Below, piece by piece: positions 19,197 to 28,076 of a DNA stretch of 64,000 nt. Source of the stretch: Microbacterium paraoxydans. GTDB lineage: Bacteria; Actinomycetota; Actinomycetes; Actinomycetales; Microbacteriaceae. Each line of letters begins with the position of its first letter. The stretch's first letter is position 1. The notes below the pieces were generated by a model, which saw only the letters and a list, made by a program, of their open reading frames with translations, did no database searches and was not told the origin of the DNA. The stretch lies in the NCBI RefSeq assembly GCF_900105335.1, contig NZ_LT629770.1:2170001-2234000 (forward strand). The letters run 5' to 3'. A program made the position numbers and the translations under genes.

Positions 19197-21409
19197 CCAT
19201 CACGGATCAGGGGACGGGGCCCGCGGCGGACACCGCGGGTGCCGGCGCGGCGGTGCGGTCCACCGGCCGCCGCGCGCTCATGGCCGGGCTCGGCGCGGTC
19301 GCGCTCGGCACAGCGGGCGCGCTCGCGAGCACGGCACCGGCGCAGGCCGCCCCGGTCGCCGCCGGCGCCAAGGACGTCACGCGAGCGGAGTCCGTCGCCG
19401 ACCTCGGCCGCCTCCTGGCCCGCGACGGCGAGGTGGCGATCGTCGCCGGGTACCGGAAGCCGGGCGACGCCGGGCTGCTCGTGTACGTGGGCAGCGAGAA
19501 CGCGAAGACCGCGCCCAACGGCGGCACCGTGATCGCGGGGAAGCACGACACCCGCTGGATCCTGCAGCACGACGGCACCGTCGACTTCCGGGTCTTCGGC
19601 ATCACGGGACCGGAGAAGCCGGCCGACGATGCGCTCGCGGCGATGGTGAACGATCCCCGCATCCGCCGGATCGAGGCGAGCACGGATCTCCTGTTCCAGC
19701 GACGACACCGCTTCACCCGGTCGTACGTCGAGATCGACTTCGGCGGACACCTCATCACGACCGACGGCATCGAGAAGAACACGCACGACAACCCGTTCGG
19801 CGCCGTGATGTTCTTCACCGGGGTGTCGAAGGACGTGACGGTCGAGCACGCGCTGGCCGAGGCCTGGCCGGAGCTGACCGACGCCGTCGCCGTGCCGGAT
19901 GCCTCCCGGTTCCCCGTCGACTCCTGGTGGGCGGTACAGTGCGATCCCGTCGCCGGAGGAGGTGCGGACGAGCGCGAGCTGCAGCGGTTCGTGCAGGTGA
20001 CGCAGCAGATCGACGGCACCCACATCCGCATCGACTACCTCAATGGCTGGCCGCTGGACAAGGGGCGGAAGCTCATCTGGCGGCAGATGGAACCGGTCGC
20101 GGGCGTCCGGATCGCGAACATGCGGTTCCTGGGGGCCGGTCCCTTCGACGGTCCCACCGACGGCTCCTTCCCCGACTCCCGCGAGCTCACCGGCTCCCAC
20201 CCGATCGCCTTCGAGTACGCGATCCACTGCGACGTCGCCGATGTGCACGCGAGCCGCACCTGGTGGCCCGTGATCATGCGGCGGTGGAACACGCACTTCA
20301 CGACGGAGCGCTGCTCGGTGGAGAACCCGCCGACCGTGTTCTACGGCGGCGCCGGCTACCTCACGCAGCAGATCTACAGCCTCTACGGACGGGTCAGCGA
20401 CTGCACGTCGTCGAACGCCCGGCACCTGAACGACCTCACCGCCAGCGCCTACTGCATCGTCGAGAACTGCCACGGCGACGGCGACGATCAGGGCGGCAAC
20501 CCCTTCACCACGCACGGCCAGTACGAGCACGACCTCACCTTCATCGGCAACTCCGGGCTCATGGACATCGCCAACTCCGGGGCGCAGTGGGGCACCGCCG
20601 CGAAGCGCATCACGGTGCGCGACCACGTCTGCTCCTGGTTCGTCGCCGGGACCAAGATCAGCGATCTGACGCTGGAGAACGTGCGGGTCATCGGCCGCTC
20701 GACCTTCGATCCGCAGGCGACGATGACCATCAACGCCGACGGTGCCCAGGTGCGCGGGTGCACCGCCGGACTCCTGGCGATCGGACAGCGGTCGCAGCGC
20801 TCGTCGCGGCCGACCGTGATCGCGGACTCCACCTTCGCGCTGCCGAAGGACCAGGTGCTCGTGCAGACCCCGGTCACGGCTCCCGTGCGCTTCGTGGACT
20901 GCACGATCACCGGGATCGACGGGGTCAAGGCGCGAGGGTCTGGGCCGGTCGAGTTCGTGGACTGCCGCCTCAGCGGCCCGGCGGCGGGTGCGCCCTTCGA
21001 GCTCGGTGCCTCCCGCGTCACCATCCGCGGCGGGTCCGTGCGCGACGTGCGCCTGACCGCGACCGCGGTGCGGGATCAGCTCGTCGCTCTGGACGGCGTC
21101 GAGCTGTCCACGGAGCGGACGGACGGCGCGCTGCTGAGCAGGGCCGCCGGTGCCGGCCTCGTCACCTGGCGGGTGAGCGGCGTGACCTCGACCGTGCCGA
21201 AGGGCGCGGCGCACCTCGACATCGGCACGGGCGTCAATCACGCCCGCGTCACCGGCAGCCAGTTCGCCGGGGGACGAGTGCGGCTGGCGGACGGATTCGC
21301 CGAGCCGTCGACGCTGCTGTACAGCGACACCGTCGAGCGCGGCGTCGAGACCGCGCTCCCGGAGGCCGGACCGCGCGTCGTCATCGCGGACGTGCTGACG
21401 AGCGCGTGA
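19193..21409 (+). CDS. Tat-exported right-handed beta-helix protein, copy 2
   Basis: A 738-residue paralogue of the protein at 4395. Residues 24-55 are a twin-arginine signal (TGRRALMAGLGAVALG, hydrophobic core, AQAAPV). The mature part shares a near-identical central block with copy 1 (RRWNTHFTTE, GGAGYLTQQIY, HLNDLTASAYC, NCHGDGDDQG, THGQYEHDLT, NADGAQVRGCT), followed by a more divergent C-terminal beta-helix. An AGGAGG box precedes the ATG, which overlaps the ATPase stop. Translational coupling to an importer says the product of this exported protein is probably what the importer carries. A lyase or hydrolase acting on a polysaccharide is the simplest reading; a binding or non-enzymatic role cannot be excluded. 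Confidence 0.82.
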
Positions 21410-21443
21410 CGGACGGCATCATGGACATCAGGGAGGACCACGC

Positions 21444-22916
21444 GTGAATCACACGGCAGCCGCGACGCACCTCGGAGACCGCATCCGCATCCCCCGCACG
21501 CGGGCGCGCATCGGCGTCGCCCGGCGCGACATCACCCCGCCCGTCGGCATCCGCGCCAAGAACTGGGGCCCGGCCGACTGGGAGCGGTCCGAGGGGGCGC
21601 ACCGGCCGTTCGCGCTGACCGCGCTCGCCGTGGTGGCCGCGGACGAGCGGCCCCGGGTGCTGCTCGCCGTGGACGGCACGTGGTGGCGCCGGGTCGCGGA
21701 CGAGCAGGGCGTGCGCGGGGCCATCCTCGACGGTCTGCGCCTCGCGCCCGATCAACTCATGCTCTCGCTCTCGCACACCCACGCGGGGGCCGTGCTCTGT
21801 GCCGCGGATGCGCATCTCCCGGGCGGGGAGCTCATCCCCGGGTACCTGGAGGCGCTTGCTGCCGCGGGCATCGCCGCCGGGCGTGAGGCGCTGGAGGCCG
21901 CGCGACCGGGGCTCATCGAGTGGACCACGGGCACCTGCACCCTCGCGGCGGAGCGTGAGCTCGACCTCGACGGCCGCGCGCTCGTCGGCTACAACCCGCA
22001 GGGCACCGCCGACGACACGGTGACGATCGGCCGGATCAGCATCGACGGGGAGGTGCGGGCGACGCTGGTGAACTACGCCTGCCATCCGACGACCCTGGCC
22101 TGGCAGCACCGGGAGGTGTCCCCGGACTACGTCGGCGCGATGCGCGAGATCGTGGAGGCCGCGACCGGCGCACCGTGCCTGTTCGTGCAGGGGGCCTCGG
22201 GCGAGCTGGCCCCGCGGGAGCAGTACACCGGCGACGTCGCGGTGGCCGACCGGCACGGACGCTCACTCGGGCACGCGGTGCTCGCGGCGCTGGACGGGCT
22301 TCCGGTGCCGGGCGAGGAGCTGACGCTGGATGGTGTCGTGGAGTCGGGGGCTCCGCTCGCGATCTGGACCGGGACTCCCGCGGACGGCGGCGACGGGACG
22401 GCGGGAGTCCTCTCGGCGGTCGAGCTGCCGCTGCGCGACCTGCCCACCCTGGACGAGCTCGCGGAGGAGTGGAAGGACATCGACCCCCGGTCCCGGGAGG
22501 AGCGCCTCGGACGGGCGCGGAACCTCCGTGACGGCTACATCGAGGGGCCGACCGTGTCGCACCCCGTGTGGGCGTGGCGGCTCGGAGACGCCGTGATCGT
22601 GGGGCATCCGGGCGAGGCGTACTCGCGGCTGCAGACGACTCTGCGGGAGCGGTTCCCGGAGACGCCGATCGTGGTGATGAACCTCACGAACGGCCCGGGG
22701 TTCGTGTATCTCCCGACCCGCGCAGCCTACGACCGCGGCGCCTATCAGTCCTGGCAGACCCCCTTGGCTCCCGGCGCCTGGAGCTCCTGGAGTCCCACGC
22801 TGTGTCGGTCGTGGCCGGGTTGCTGGGGTAACTCCGCCTTCGAATCGCCCACTTTGCTCCATTTCCGGCCGAAATCGAACCAGTTGCGCGATTCGAACGG
22901 GATAGAGTTGCTATAG
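21444..22916 (+). CDS. Neutral/alkaline ceramidase-like hydrolase, frameshifted at the 3' end
   Basis: The open frame codes for 490 residues. The N-terminal part (RIGVARRDITPPVG, LSLSHTHAGAVL, VNYACHPTTLAW, FVQGASGELAPR) matches the neutral/alkaline non-lysosomal ceramidase N-terminal domain, an amidase fold with metal-binding histidines that also occurs in sugar-utilisation loci. No signal peptide is seen, so the product is probably cytoplasmic. After QTPLAPG near 22776 the frame changes: restoring one C at 22777-22778 gives ALELLESHAVSVVAGLLG and a stop at 22829-22831, just before the 59-base palindrome. As written, the frame instead runs through that palindrome and ends inside the operator at 22908. 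This is either a real mutation or a sequencing error. The start is a GTG behind a GGGAGG box, 34 bases after the beta-helix gene. Confidence 0.75.
   Translation: MNHTAAATHLGDRIRIPRTRARIGVARRDITPPVGIRAKNWGPADWERSEGAHRPFALTALAVVAADERPRVLLAVDGTWWRRVADEQGVRGAILDGLRLAPDQLMLSLSHTHAGAVLCAADAHLPGGELIPGYLEALAAAGIAAGREALEAARPGLIEWTTGTCTLAAERELDLDGRALVGYNPQGTADDTVTIGRISIDGEVRATLVNYACHPTTLAWQHREVSPDYVGAMREIVEAATGAPCLFVQGASGELAPREQYTGDVAVADRHGRSLGHAVLAALDGLPVPGEELTLDGVVESGAPLAIWTGTPADGGDGTAGVLSAVELPLRDLPTLDELAEEWKDIDPRSREERLGRARNLRDGYIEGPTVSHPVWAWRLGDAVIVGHPGEAYSRLQTTLRERFPETPIVVMNLTNGPGFVYLPTRAAYDRGAYQSWQTPLAPGAWSSWSPTLCRSWPGCWGNSAFESPTLLHFRPKSNQLRDSNGIELL
22839..22897. repeat. 59-base intergenic palindrome, family B copy 1
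   Basis: TTCGAATCGC at the left end and GCGATTCGAA at the right end are exact reverse complements, with ATTTCCGGCCGAAAT in the middle. An equal-length copy with the same ends is at 26843-26901. It begins eight bases after the restored stop of the ceramidase-like gene, so it probably terminates that operon. Confidence 0.75.
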
Positions 22917-22919
22917 CAA
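22908..22919. promoter_or_regulatory. Putative GntR operator, site 4
   Basis: TTGCTATAGCAA is a perfect 12-base palindrome 22 bases upstream of the SDR start at 22942. It would control the dehydrogenase-dehydratase-dehydrogenase unit. Confidence 0.72.
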
Positions 22920-22941
22920 ATCCCCGAGGTAGAGGAGAGAC

Positions 22942-23700
22942 ATGACCGCGCGCCCCGTCGCCATCGTCACCGGAGGCTCGGCCGGCATCGGCTGGGAGAT
23001 CGGACAGCGGCTCTCCGCAGATGGGTACCTCGTCGTCGCGACGGATCGCGTCCCCGGGCTCACCGCGGGCGAGAACCCCGCCGGGATCCTGTGGCGGGAG
23101 CTCGATGTCACCGACCATGCCGCCGTCGACCGGGTCTTCGGCGAGATCGAGGCGGAGCTCGGGCCCATCGAGGTGCTCGTGAACAACGCCGGGATCCAGC
23201 GTCATCGTGGGATCGAAGACCTCACGTGGGACGAGTGGTCCGCGGTCGTGGACGTGAACCTGCACGGGGTGTTCTCGGCGCTCCAAGCTGCCGGGAAGCG
23301 CATGCTCGACCGGGGTGAGGGCCGTATCGTCAACATCTCCTCCATCTCCTCGCGAGGCTCCGCGGGGCGGGCGCCGTATGCCACGACCAAGGCCGCCGTC
23401 ATCGGACTCACTTCGACGGCCGGAGCCGAGTGGGCGGCGCGCGGTGTCCGTGTCAACGCTGTCGCCCCGGGCTACGTCGACACCGGGGTGTTCCGGCAGG
23501 GCGTCGAGCAGGGGACACTGAGCCTCGACACGATCCTGTCCCGCATCCCCGCGAAGCGCCTGGCCGACGCGAGTGAGATCGCCGCGGCCGTGAGCTTCCT
23601 CGTGTCCGACCAGTCGCGCTACATGAACGGGCAGACGCTGTACGTCGACGGCGGCTTCATGGTGGACTACGGCGTGCCCCTCGCGAAGAAGCCCGAATGA
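22942..23700 (+). CDS. Short-chain dehydrogenase/reductase (sugar dehydrogenase candidate)
   Basis: A 252-residue classical SDR: cofactor motif VTGGSAGIGWEIG (about 10-22), NNAG at about 86-89, catalytic Ser in VNISSISS, Tyr/Lys in YATTK, and the SDR C-terminal YMNGQTLYVDGGF. Asp at the end of strand 2 (ATDRVPG) suggests NAD rather than NADP. The gene follows a perfect operator palindrome and overlaps the enolase-superfamily gene by four bases. In a sugar-acid route it could oxidise the sugar to its lactone or a later hydroxyl; which step is not decided by sequence. Confidence 0.88.
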   Translation: MTARPVAIVTGGSAGIGWEIGQRLSADGYLVVATDRVPGLTAGENPAGILWRELDVTDHAAVDRVFGEIEAELGPIEVLVNNAGIQRHRGIEDLTWDEWSAVVDVNLHGVFSALQAAGKRMLDRGEGRIVNISSISSRGSAGRAPYATTKAAVIGLTSTAGAEWAARGVRVNAVAPGYVDTGVFRQGVEQGTLSLDTILSRIPAKRLADASEIAAAVSFLVSDQSRYMNGQTLYVDGGFMVDYGVPLAKKPE

Positions 23701-24773
23701 CCGCCGTCGCCCGGATCGACACGGCCACCGCGGTCCTGCCCCTTCCGGCACCGCTGCAGCTCGGTGCGATGACGGTCACGCGGCGGGAGTACTCCGCGGT
23801 GCAGGTGACGGCGGACGACGGCACCACCGGGGTCGCCTACTGCCTGTCGCGCGAGGCCCCGATGGCGGAGATCGTCGACCGCCTGGTGGCCCCGCACGCG
23901 GTGGGGCTCGACGCCGACGACCCGGCGGCCGCGTGGGACCGGATGCTCCGCGGCAGCGCGATCGTCGGACGGGTGGGGCTCGTGCGGCGGGCGATCGGCC
24001 TCGTCGACATCGCCCTGTGGGACATCGCGGCCCGTCGAGCCGGCGTGCCGCTGTGGGCCCTGCTCGGCACGGGCGACGCCCCGCGGGAGGGGATGCTCGT
24101 CGCCGCGTATCCGTCTCCGCAGCGCACGCCGCGGGAGGTCGCCGATGAGGTGCTCGCGCAGGCGGACGGCTGGGCGCAGGTGAAGATCTCGCGCATTCCC
24201 GATCCGGCATACATGCGCGAACTGCTCGCGATCCTCGGCGCCGAGCTGCCGACGTCGACCGGACTCGTCGTGGACGTGGGCTTCGGCTGGCCCGACGCGG
24301 AGGCCGCCGTGGCGGAGGTGGCGCAGTGGGGCGAGCCGCGCCTGGCCTGGCTGGAGGATCCGCTGCTCCCCGAGGACGCGGCCGGTGTCGCCCGCATCCG
24401 GCGGGAGACCGGACTGCCGGTGGCGGTGGGCGACGAGGTGACCGACCCCGCCGTGCTGCGGGCCCTGGTAGAAGTGGGAGAGGTCGACGCGCTGCGCGTC
24501 GACGTCGTCGCGATCGGCGGCATCACTCCCGCGCGCGAGCTCATCGCCTGGGCGACGGAGCGCGGTGTCCCCGTGTCCGGACACGTCTATCCCGAGGTCA
24601 CGGCGCACCTCGGCATCCAGGTGGAGACCTTCGCCCGCGGGGTGAATCCCTACGACCCCGCACCCTCGTTCGTCACGGGCGGGCCGCGGTTCGCCGGCAC
24701 CGTCACGCCCCCCACGGCTCCGGGGCTCGGCTTCGGCCTCGATCCCGCCGTCTTCCGATTCGAGAGGGACTGA
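23697..24773 (+). CDS. Enolase-superfamily dehydratase (mandelate racemase/muconate cycloisomerase family)
   Basis: A 358-residue member with an N-terminal cap and a C-terminal barrel. Catalytic positions are visible: Lys163 in QVKISRIP, Asp in VDVGFGWPD, Glu in WLEDPLLPED, then VGDEVTDP, and a late His in SGHVYPEVTAHLG. The barrel His followed by PE is typical of the mandelate-racemase-like subgroup, where most characterised members dehydrate sugar acids (rhamnonate, fuconate, galactonate). It would convert an aldonate to a 2-keto-3-deoxy acid using magnesium. It is coupled to SDR genes on both sides: four-base overlap upstream, one-base gap downstream. Confidence 0.85.
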   Translation: MTAVARIDTATAVLPLPAPLQLGAMTVTRREYSAVQVTADDGTTGVAYCLSREAPMAEIVDRLVAPHAVGLDADDPAAAWDRMLRGSAIVGRVGLVRRAIGLVDIALWDIAARRAGVPLWALLGTGDAPREGMLVAAYPSPQRTPREVADEVLAQADGWAQVKISRIPDPAYMRELLAILGAELPTSTGLVVDVGFGWPDAEAAVAEVAQWGEPRLAWLEDPLLPEDAAGVARIRRETGLPVAVGDEVTDPAVLRALVEVGEVDALRVDVVAIGGITPARELIAWATERGVPVSGHVYPEVTAHLGIQVETFARGVNPYDPAPSFVTGGPRFAGTVTPPTAPGLGFGLDPAVFRFERD

Positions 24774-24774
24774 C

Positions 24775-25578
24775 ATGACACCTTCCCCGCGCAGCGTCGT
24801 GGTCACCGGCAGCGGCAAGGGCATCGGCCGCGCGGTGGCCGAGCGGCTCACCGCCGACGGCTGGATCGTGGTCGGGCTCGAACGCTCGCCCGGCTCCGGG
24901 ACTGTGGAGGAGGGCATCGTCGCCGAGGTCGTGCTCGGCGACGCCGCCGATCGGAGCGCCCACGAGCGTGCCGCCGCCGCGGCGCGCGCCAGGGCTCCGC
25001 TGGCGGGCTGGGTCAACAACGCGGGCATCACGAAGCGCACGCCGCTGCACGAGCTCGACGAGACGGTCGTGCGGGAGATCGTCGACATCAACGGCTTCGG
25101 CTACCTCTGGGGGTGCTCGGCGGCGGTCACAGCGTTCCTCGATCAGGGCGTGGCCGGGGCGATCGTGAACATCGGCTCGATCCACGGGCGGTCGAGCTTC
25201 GTCGATCACGCCGCGTACGAGTTCACGAAGGGCGGCATCGACGCCCTGAGTCGCAGTGTCGCGGTGACATATGGCGGAGTGGGCATACGGGCGAACACCG
25301 TCGCGCCGGGCGGCGTGCGCACCCCGCATCTGGAGGCGCAGATCGCCCGGGCGGCCGACCCTGCGGCGGAGGAGCGCCTGCTCGCGGAGGGTCCGCCGAT
25401 GGGACGCATCGCCCGTGCGGAGGAGGTCGCCGCGGTGACGGCGTTCCTGCTCTCCGACGAGGCCCCCTACCTCTCCGGGCAGTCCATCGCGGTCGACGGA
25501 GCCTGGACGGCGTCGTTCGGCGACATCACGCTCGACCCCGCGCTGCGGAAGCGTTTCGAGGCGCCCCCGGCCTCCTGA
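24775..25578 (+). CDS. Short-chain dehydrogenase/reductase (keto-deoxy-sugar-acid dehydrogenase candidate)
   Basis: A 267-residue SDR with VVTGSGKGIGRAVAE (about 8-22), WVNNAGITKR, catalytic Ser in VNIGSIHG, Tyr/Lys in YEFTKGGIDAL and the PYLSGQSIAVDG tail. It starts one base after the dehydratase stop, so the two are almost certainly co-translated. In known non-phosphorylative fucose/rhamnose routes, the SDR paired with the dehydratase oxidises the 2-keto-3-deoxy acid at C4 to a 2,4-diketo acid; I infer that role here because an FAH-family hydrolase is present in the same locus. Confidence 0.86.
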   Translation: MTPSPRSVVVTGSGKGIGRAVAERLTADGWIVVGLERSPGSGTVEEGIVAEVVLGDAADRSAHERAAAAARARAPLAGWVNNAGITKRTPLHELDETVVREIVDINGFGYLWGCSAAVTAFLDQGVAGAIVNIGSIHGRSSFVDHAAYEFTKGGIDALSRSVAVTYGGVGIRANTVAPGGVRTPHLEAQIARAADPAAEERLLAEGPPMGRIARAEEVAAVTAFLLSDEAPYLSGQSIAVDGAWTASFGDITLDPALRKRFEAPPAS

Positions 25579-25640
25579 ACACCGGCCACGCCGATGTCCC
25601 TGGTCCGTGCGACGATCCGCTTCGTCGACGGGAGAACGGG

Positions 25641-26837
25641 ATGCGCGGGGAAGCGACGGTTCTGCACGCCGATCTCGATGCGTTCTACGCCTCGGTCGAG
25701 CAGCGTGATGCGCCGGAGCTCCGCGGGCGTCCGGTGATCGTCGGCGGCGGGGTCGTGCTGGCCGCGAGCTACGAGGCGAAGGCGCGAGGCATCCGCACGG
25801 CGATGGGCGGCCGGCAGGCGCGGGAGCTGTGCCCCGACGCCGTCGTCGTGCCGCCGCGGATGGAGGCCTACTCCGCGGCCAGCAAAGACGTCTTCCGCAT
25901 CTTCCGCGACACCACCCCGCTCGTGGAAGGGCTCTCCATCGACGAGGCGTTCCTCGAGGTCGGCGGCCTGCGACGCATCGCCGGCACTCCCGAGGCCATC
26001 GCCGTCCGGCTGCGGGAGCGGGTGCGCGCCGAGGCGGGCCTGGCGATCTCGGTCGGCGTCGCCCGCACGAAGTTCCTCGCGAAGGTCGCGAGTGCGGTGA
26101 GCAAGCCCGACGGACTCCTCGTCGTCGAGCCCGATCGGGAGGAGGAGTTCCTGCTGCCGCTCCCCGTCGAGCGGCTGTGGGGCGTCGGCGCGGTGACGGC
26201 GGAGAAGCTGCACCGCTACGGCATCCGCACGGTCGGACAGCTCGCGGAGCTCGAGGCCGCGACCGCGGAGCGCATGCTCGGAAAGGCCACCGGAGCGCAC
26301 GTCCATGCTCTCGCCCGCCTGCGGGACCCCCGCCCCGTGGACACGACGAGGCGCCGGGGATCGATCGGGTCGCAGCGGGCGCTCAGCGTCCGTCCGCGGT
26401 CGCCGGAAGAGCTCGACGTGATCCTCACCCAGATCGTCGACCGGCTCGCGCGGCGTCTCCGCGACGGCGACCGCGTGTGCCGGACGGTGGTGCTGCGCCT
26501 GCGCTTCGGCGACTTCACGAAGGCCACCCGTTCGCGGTCGCTGCGCGCGCCGACCGACCGCACCGCCCTGCTGCTCGCCGTCGCCCGCACGCTCCTCGCC
26601 GCGGCGCAGCCCGAGATCAGCGGTCGCGGTATCACCCTGCTCGGTCTCTCGCTCACCCAGCTCGACGCGGCGGACAGCGTCCCGCCCGAGCTGCCGATCG
26701 ACTGGGGCGACGAGTCTCGCCTCGACACCGTGCTCGACACGCTCCGCGACCGCTACGGCTCCGCCTCGGTCGCCCGTGCCGCTCAGCTCGGTCGAGACCC
26801 CGGTTGGTCGTCCCCGGTGCTGCCGGAGCACCACTGA
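25641..26837 (+). CDS. dinB: DNA polymerase IV (Y family)
   Basis: A 398-residue translesion polymerase. The N-terminal catalytic motif is VLHADLDAFYASVEQRD, the second acidic motif is LSIDEAFLEVGGL, and the thumb helix-hairpin region is LWGVGAVTAEKLHRYGI. The little-finger domain follows from about residue 240. It copies past damaged bases with low fidelity. The chosen ATG follows GGGAGA; the frame is open further upstream but that part is shadow of the SDR. It sits 62 bases after the SDR in a catabolic locus with which it has no obvious functional link, and its stop is six bases before the family B palindrome. Confidence 0.93.
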   Translation: MRGEATVLHADLDAFYASVEQRDAPELRGRPVIVGGGVVLAASYEAKARGIRTAMGGRQARELCPDAVVVPPRMEAYSAASKDVFRIFRDTTPLVEGLSIDEAFLEVGGLRRIAGTPEAIAVRLRERVRAEAGLAISVGVARTKFLAKVASAVSKPDGLLVVEPDREEEFLLPLPVERLWGVGAVTAEKLHRYGIRTVGQLAELEAATAERMLGKATGAHVHALARLRDPRPVDTTRRRGSIGSQRALSVRPRSPEELDVILTQIVDRLARRLRDGDRVCRTVVLRLRFGDFTKATRSRSLRAPTDRTALLLAVARTLLAAAQPEISGRGITLLGLSLTQLDAADSVPPELPIDWGDESRLDTVLDTLRDRYGSASVARAAQLGRDPGWSSPVLPEHH

Positions 26838-26842
26838 CCCCT

Positions 26843-26901
26843 TTCGAATCGCCTGAATGGTCCCATTTCGGCCGGAAATACAGCCAATCGGGCGATTCGA
26901 A
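26843..26901. repeat. 59-base intergenic palindrome, family B copy 2
   Basis: It has the same ends as the copy at 22839 (TTCGAATCGC, GCGATTCGAA) and the inner palindrome ATTTCGGCCGGAAAT. The pairing can be extended outward, since GACCC before it matches GGGTC after it. It lies between the convergent dinB and NTF2-like genes, so a two-way terminator role is likely. Confidence 0.75.
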
Positions 26902-26906
26902 GCGGG

Positions 26907-27257
26907 TCAGGCCTTGAGCATCGACGCCCGCGAGATCATGCCGTCGACCACGTCGAAGGTCGCGATGGTCTCCGTCGCGACGCCGGCGTTGATCACCCGC
27001 TCCTGCGCGACGACCCAGCGGGAGCCGAACAGGACGCTCGTGTCGATCACGCAGGAGAGCTCCGGGTTCTGCAGCCGCGGCTCGTAGAAGGCACGGATCG
27101 CAGCCGACCCGACGAGGGGTTCAGGTGCAACCCCGGTGACCACGGCGTCGTCGGCATAGGTCGCGACGAAGGCGTCGAGGTCGTGGGCGTTGAAGGCGTC
27201 GAGCTGCGCCTGCACGGTGTCGAGGGCAGAACGGTCCTGGGCGGTGCGGTCAGTCAA
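26907..27257 (-). CDS. NTF2-like/SnoaL-type small protein
   Basis: A 116-residue protein with the NTF2-like layout: AQLDAFNAHDLDAFVATYADDAVV (helices then strand), an AIRAFYEPRL segment, and a C-terminal sheet ending TIATFDVVDGMISRASMLKA. Such cone-shaped folds serve as isomerases, hydrolases or binding proteins; no catalytic pair can be assigned with confidence. The start is a TTG that overlaps the 3' end of the SDR gene by eight bases, so it is co-translated with that SDR. Confidence 0.75.
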   Translation of the reverse strand: MTDRTAQDRSALDTVQAQLDAFNAHDLDAFVATYADDAVVTGVAPEPLVGSAAIRAFYEPRLQNPELSCVIDTSVLFGSRWVVAQERVINAGVATETIATFDVVDGMISRASMLKA

Positions 27258-27999
27258 TGCGAACTCCTCCGTTGACGTCGTAGGTGGCTCCGGTGATGAA
27301 GCGGGCCCGCTCCGAGGCGAGCGACGCGATGATCCAGGCGACGTCCTCCGGCTGACCGAACGCGCCGAGGGGGATGCCCGACTCGAGCTTCGCGCGGCCC
27401 TCGCCCTGAAGCTGATCCGTGATCGCGCTGGCGACCGGGCCGGGCGTGACGGCGTTGACGCGGATGCCCTCGGCGGCGAGGTGCCGGGCGAAGCTGCGGG
27501 TGATCGCGAGGATCGCCCCCTTGCTGGCCGCGTAGTGGATGCCCGTCTGCAGCGCGCCGACCTGCCCGGCGATCGAGGCGATGTTGATGACGGAGCGGTC
27601 GCCGTCGGCGGCCCGGAGCAGGGGGAGCGCCGCGCGGGTGAGCAGGAAGGTGCCGCGGGCGTTCGTCTCCAGGACGAAGTCCCACTCCTCGATGTTTATC
27701 TCGGGGTACGGGGTGTAGGGGCAGACGCCGCCGTTGTTGACGACGACGTGCAGGTCGTCCCACGCCGCCGTGATCTCGGCGATGAGCGCGGCGATGGAGT
27801 CGGGGTCGCGGAGGTCGAGGCGCGACACGTGGACGTCCGGGGAGCCCGCCGCGCGGCACTCCTCCGCCACGCGGACGGCTTCGGCCTCCCGTCCGGCGTA
27901 GGTGATCCAGAGGGCGACGCCCTCGCGGGCGAGTTCGAGGGCGGCGGCGGTTCCGATGCCGGAACTGGCGCCCGTGACGAGTGCGCGGCGAACAGTCAT
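27250..27999 (-). CDS. Short-chain dehydrogenase/reductase
   Basis: A 249-residue classical SDR: ALVTGASSGIGTAAALEL (about 7-24), VNNGG in place of NNAG, catalytic Ser in INIASIAGQ, Tyr/Lys in YAASKGAIL, and FITGATYDVNGGVRID. It is transcribed leftward from a region that also drives the hydroxyacid dehydrogenase rightward; an operator-like palindrome sits seven bases upstream of its ATG. It is a second candidate for a dehydrogenase step of the sugar route. The NNGG variant of the structural motif is a minor oddity. Confidence 0.87.
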   Translation of the reverse strand: MTVRRALVTGASSGIGTAAALELAREGVALWITYAGREAEAVRVAEECRAAGSPDVHVSRLDLRDPDSIAALIAEITAAWDDLHVVVNNGGVCPYTPYPEINIEEWDFVLETNARGTFLLTRAALPLLRAADGDRSVINIASIAGQVGALQTGIHYAASKGAILAITRSFARHLAAEGIRVNAVTPGPVASAITDQLQGEGRAKLESGIPLGAFGQPEDVAWIIASLASERARFITGATYDVNGGVRID

Positions 28000-28005
28000 G
28001 CCTAA

Positions 28006-28017
28006 ACGCTATAGCAA
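28006..28017. promoter_or_regulatory. Putative GntR operator, site 5
   Basis: ACGCTATAGCAA, with a perfect GCTATAGC core, six bases upstream of the leftward SDR start at 27999. Binding there would block its ribosome-site region or promoter. Confidence 0.6.
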
Positions 28018-28057
28018 GAACGCGCTCTCGGGACAGCGCTGTACGAGAAGTTGCTAG

Positions 28058-28069
28058 ATGCTATAGCAT
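28058..28069. promoter_or_regulatory. Putative GntR operator, site 6
   Basis: ATGCTATAGCAT is a perfect palindrome preceded by TTGCTAG, the same arrangement as sites 2 and 3. It ends seven bases before the hydroxyacid dehydrogenase start, so the transcript may have a very short leader. Confidence 0.72.
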
Positions 28070-28076
28070 CGCATCC

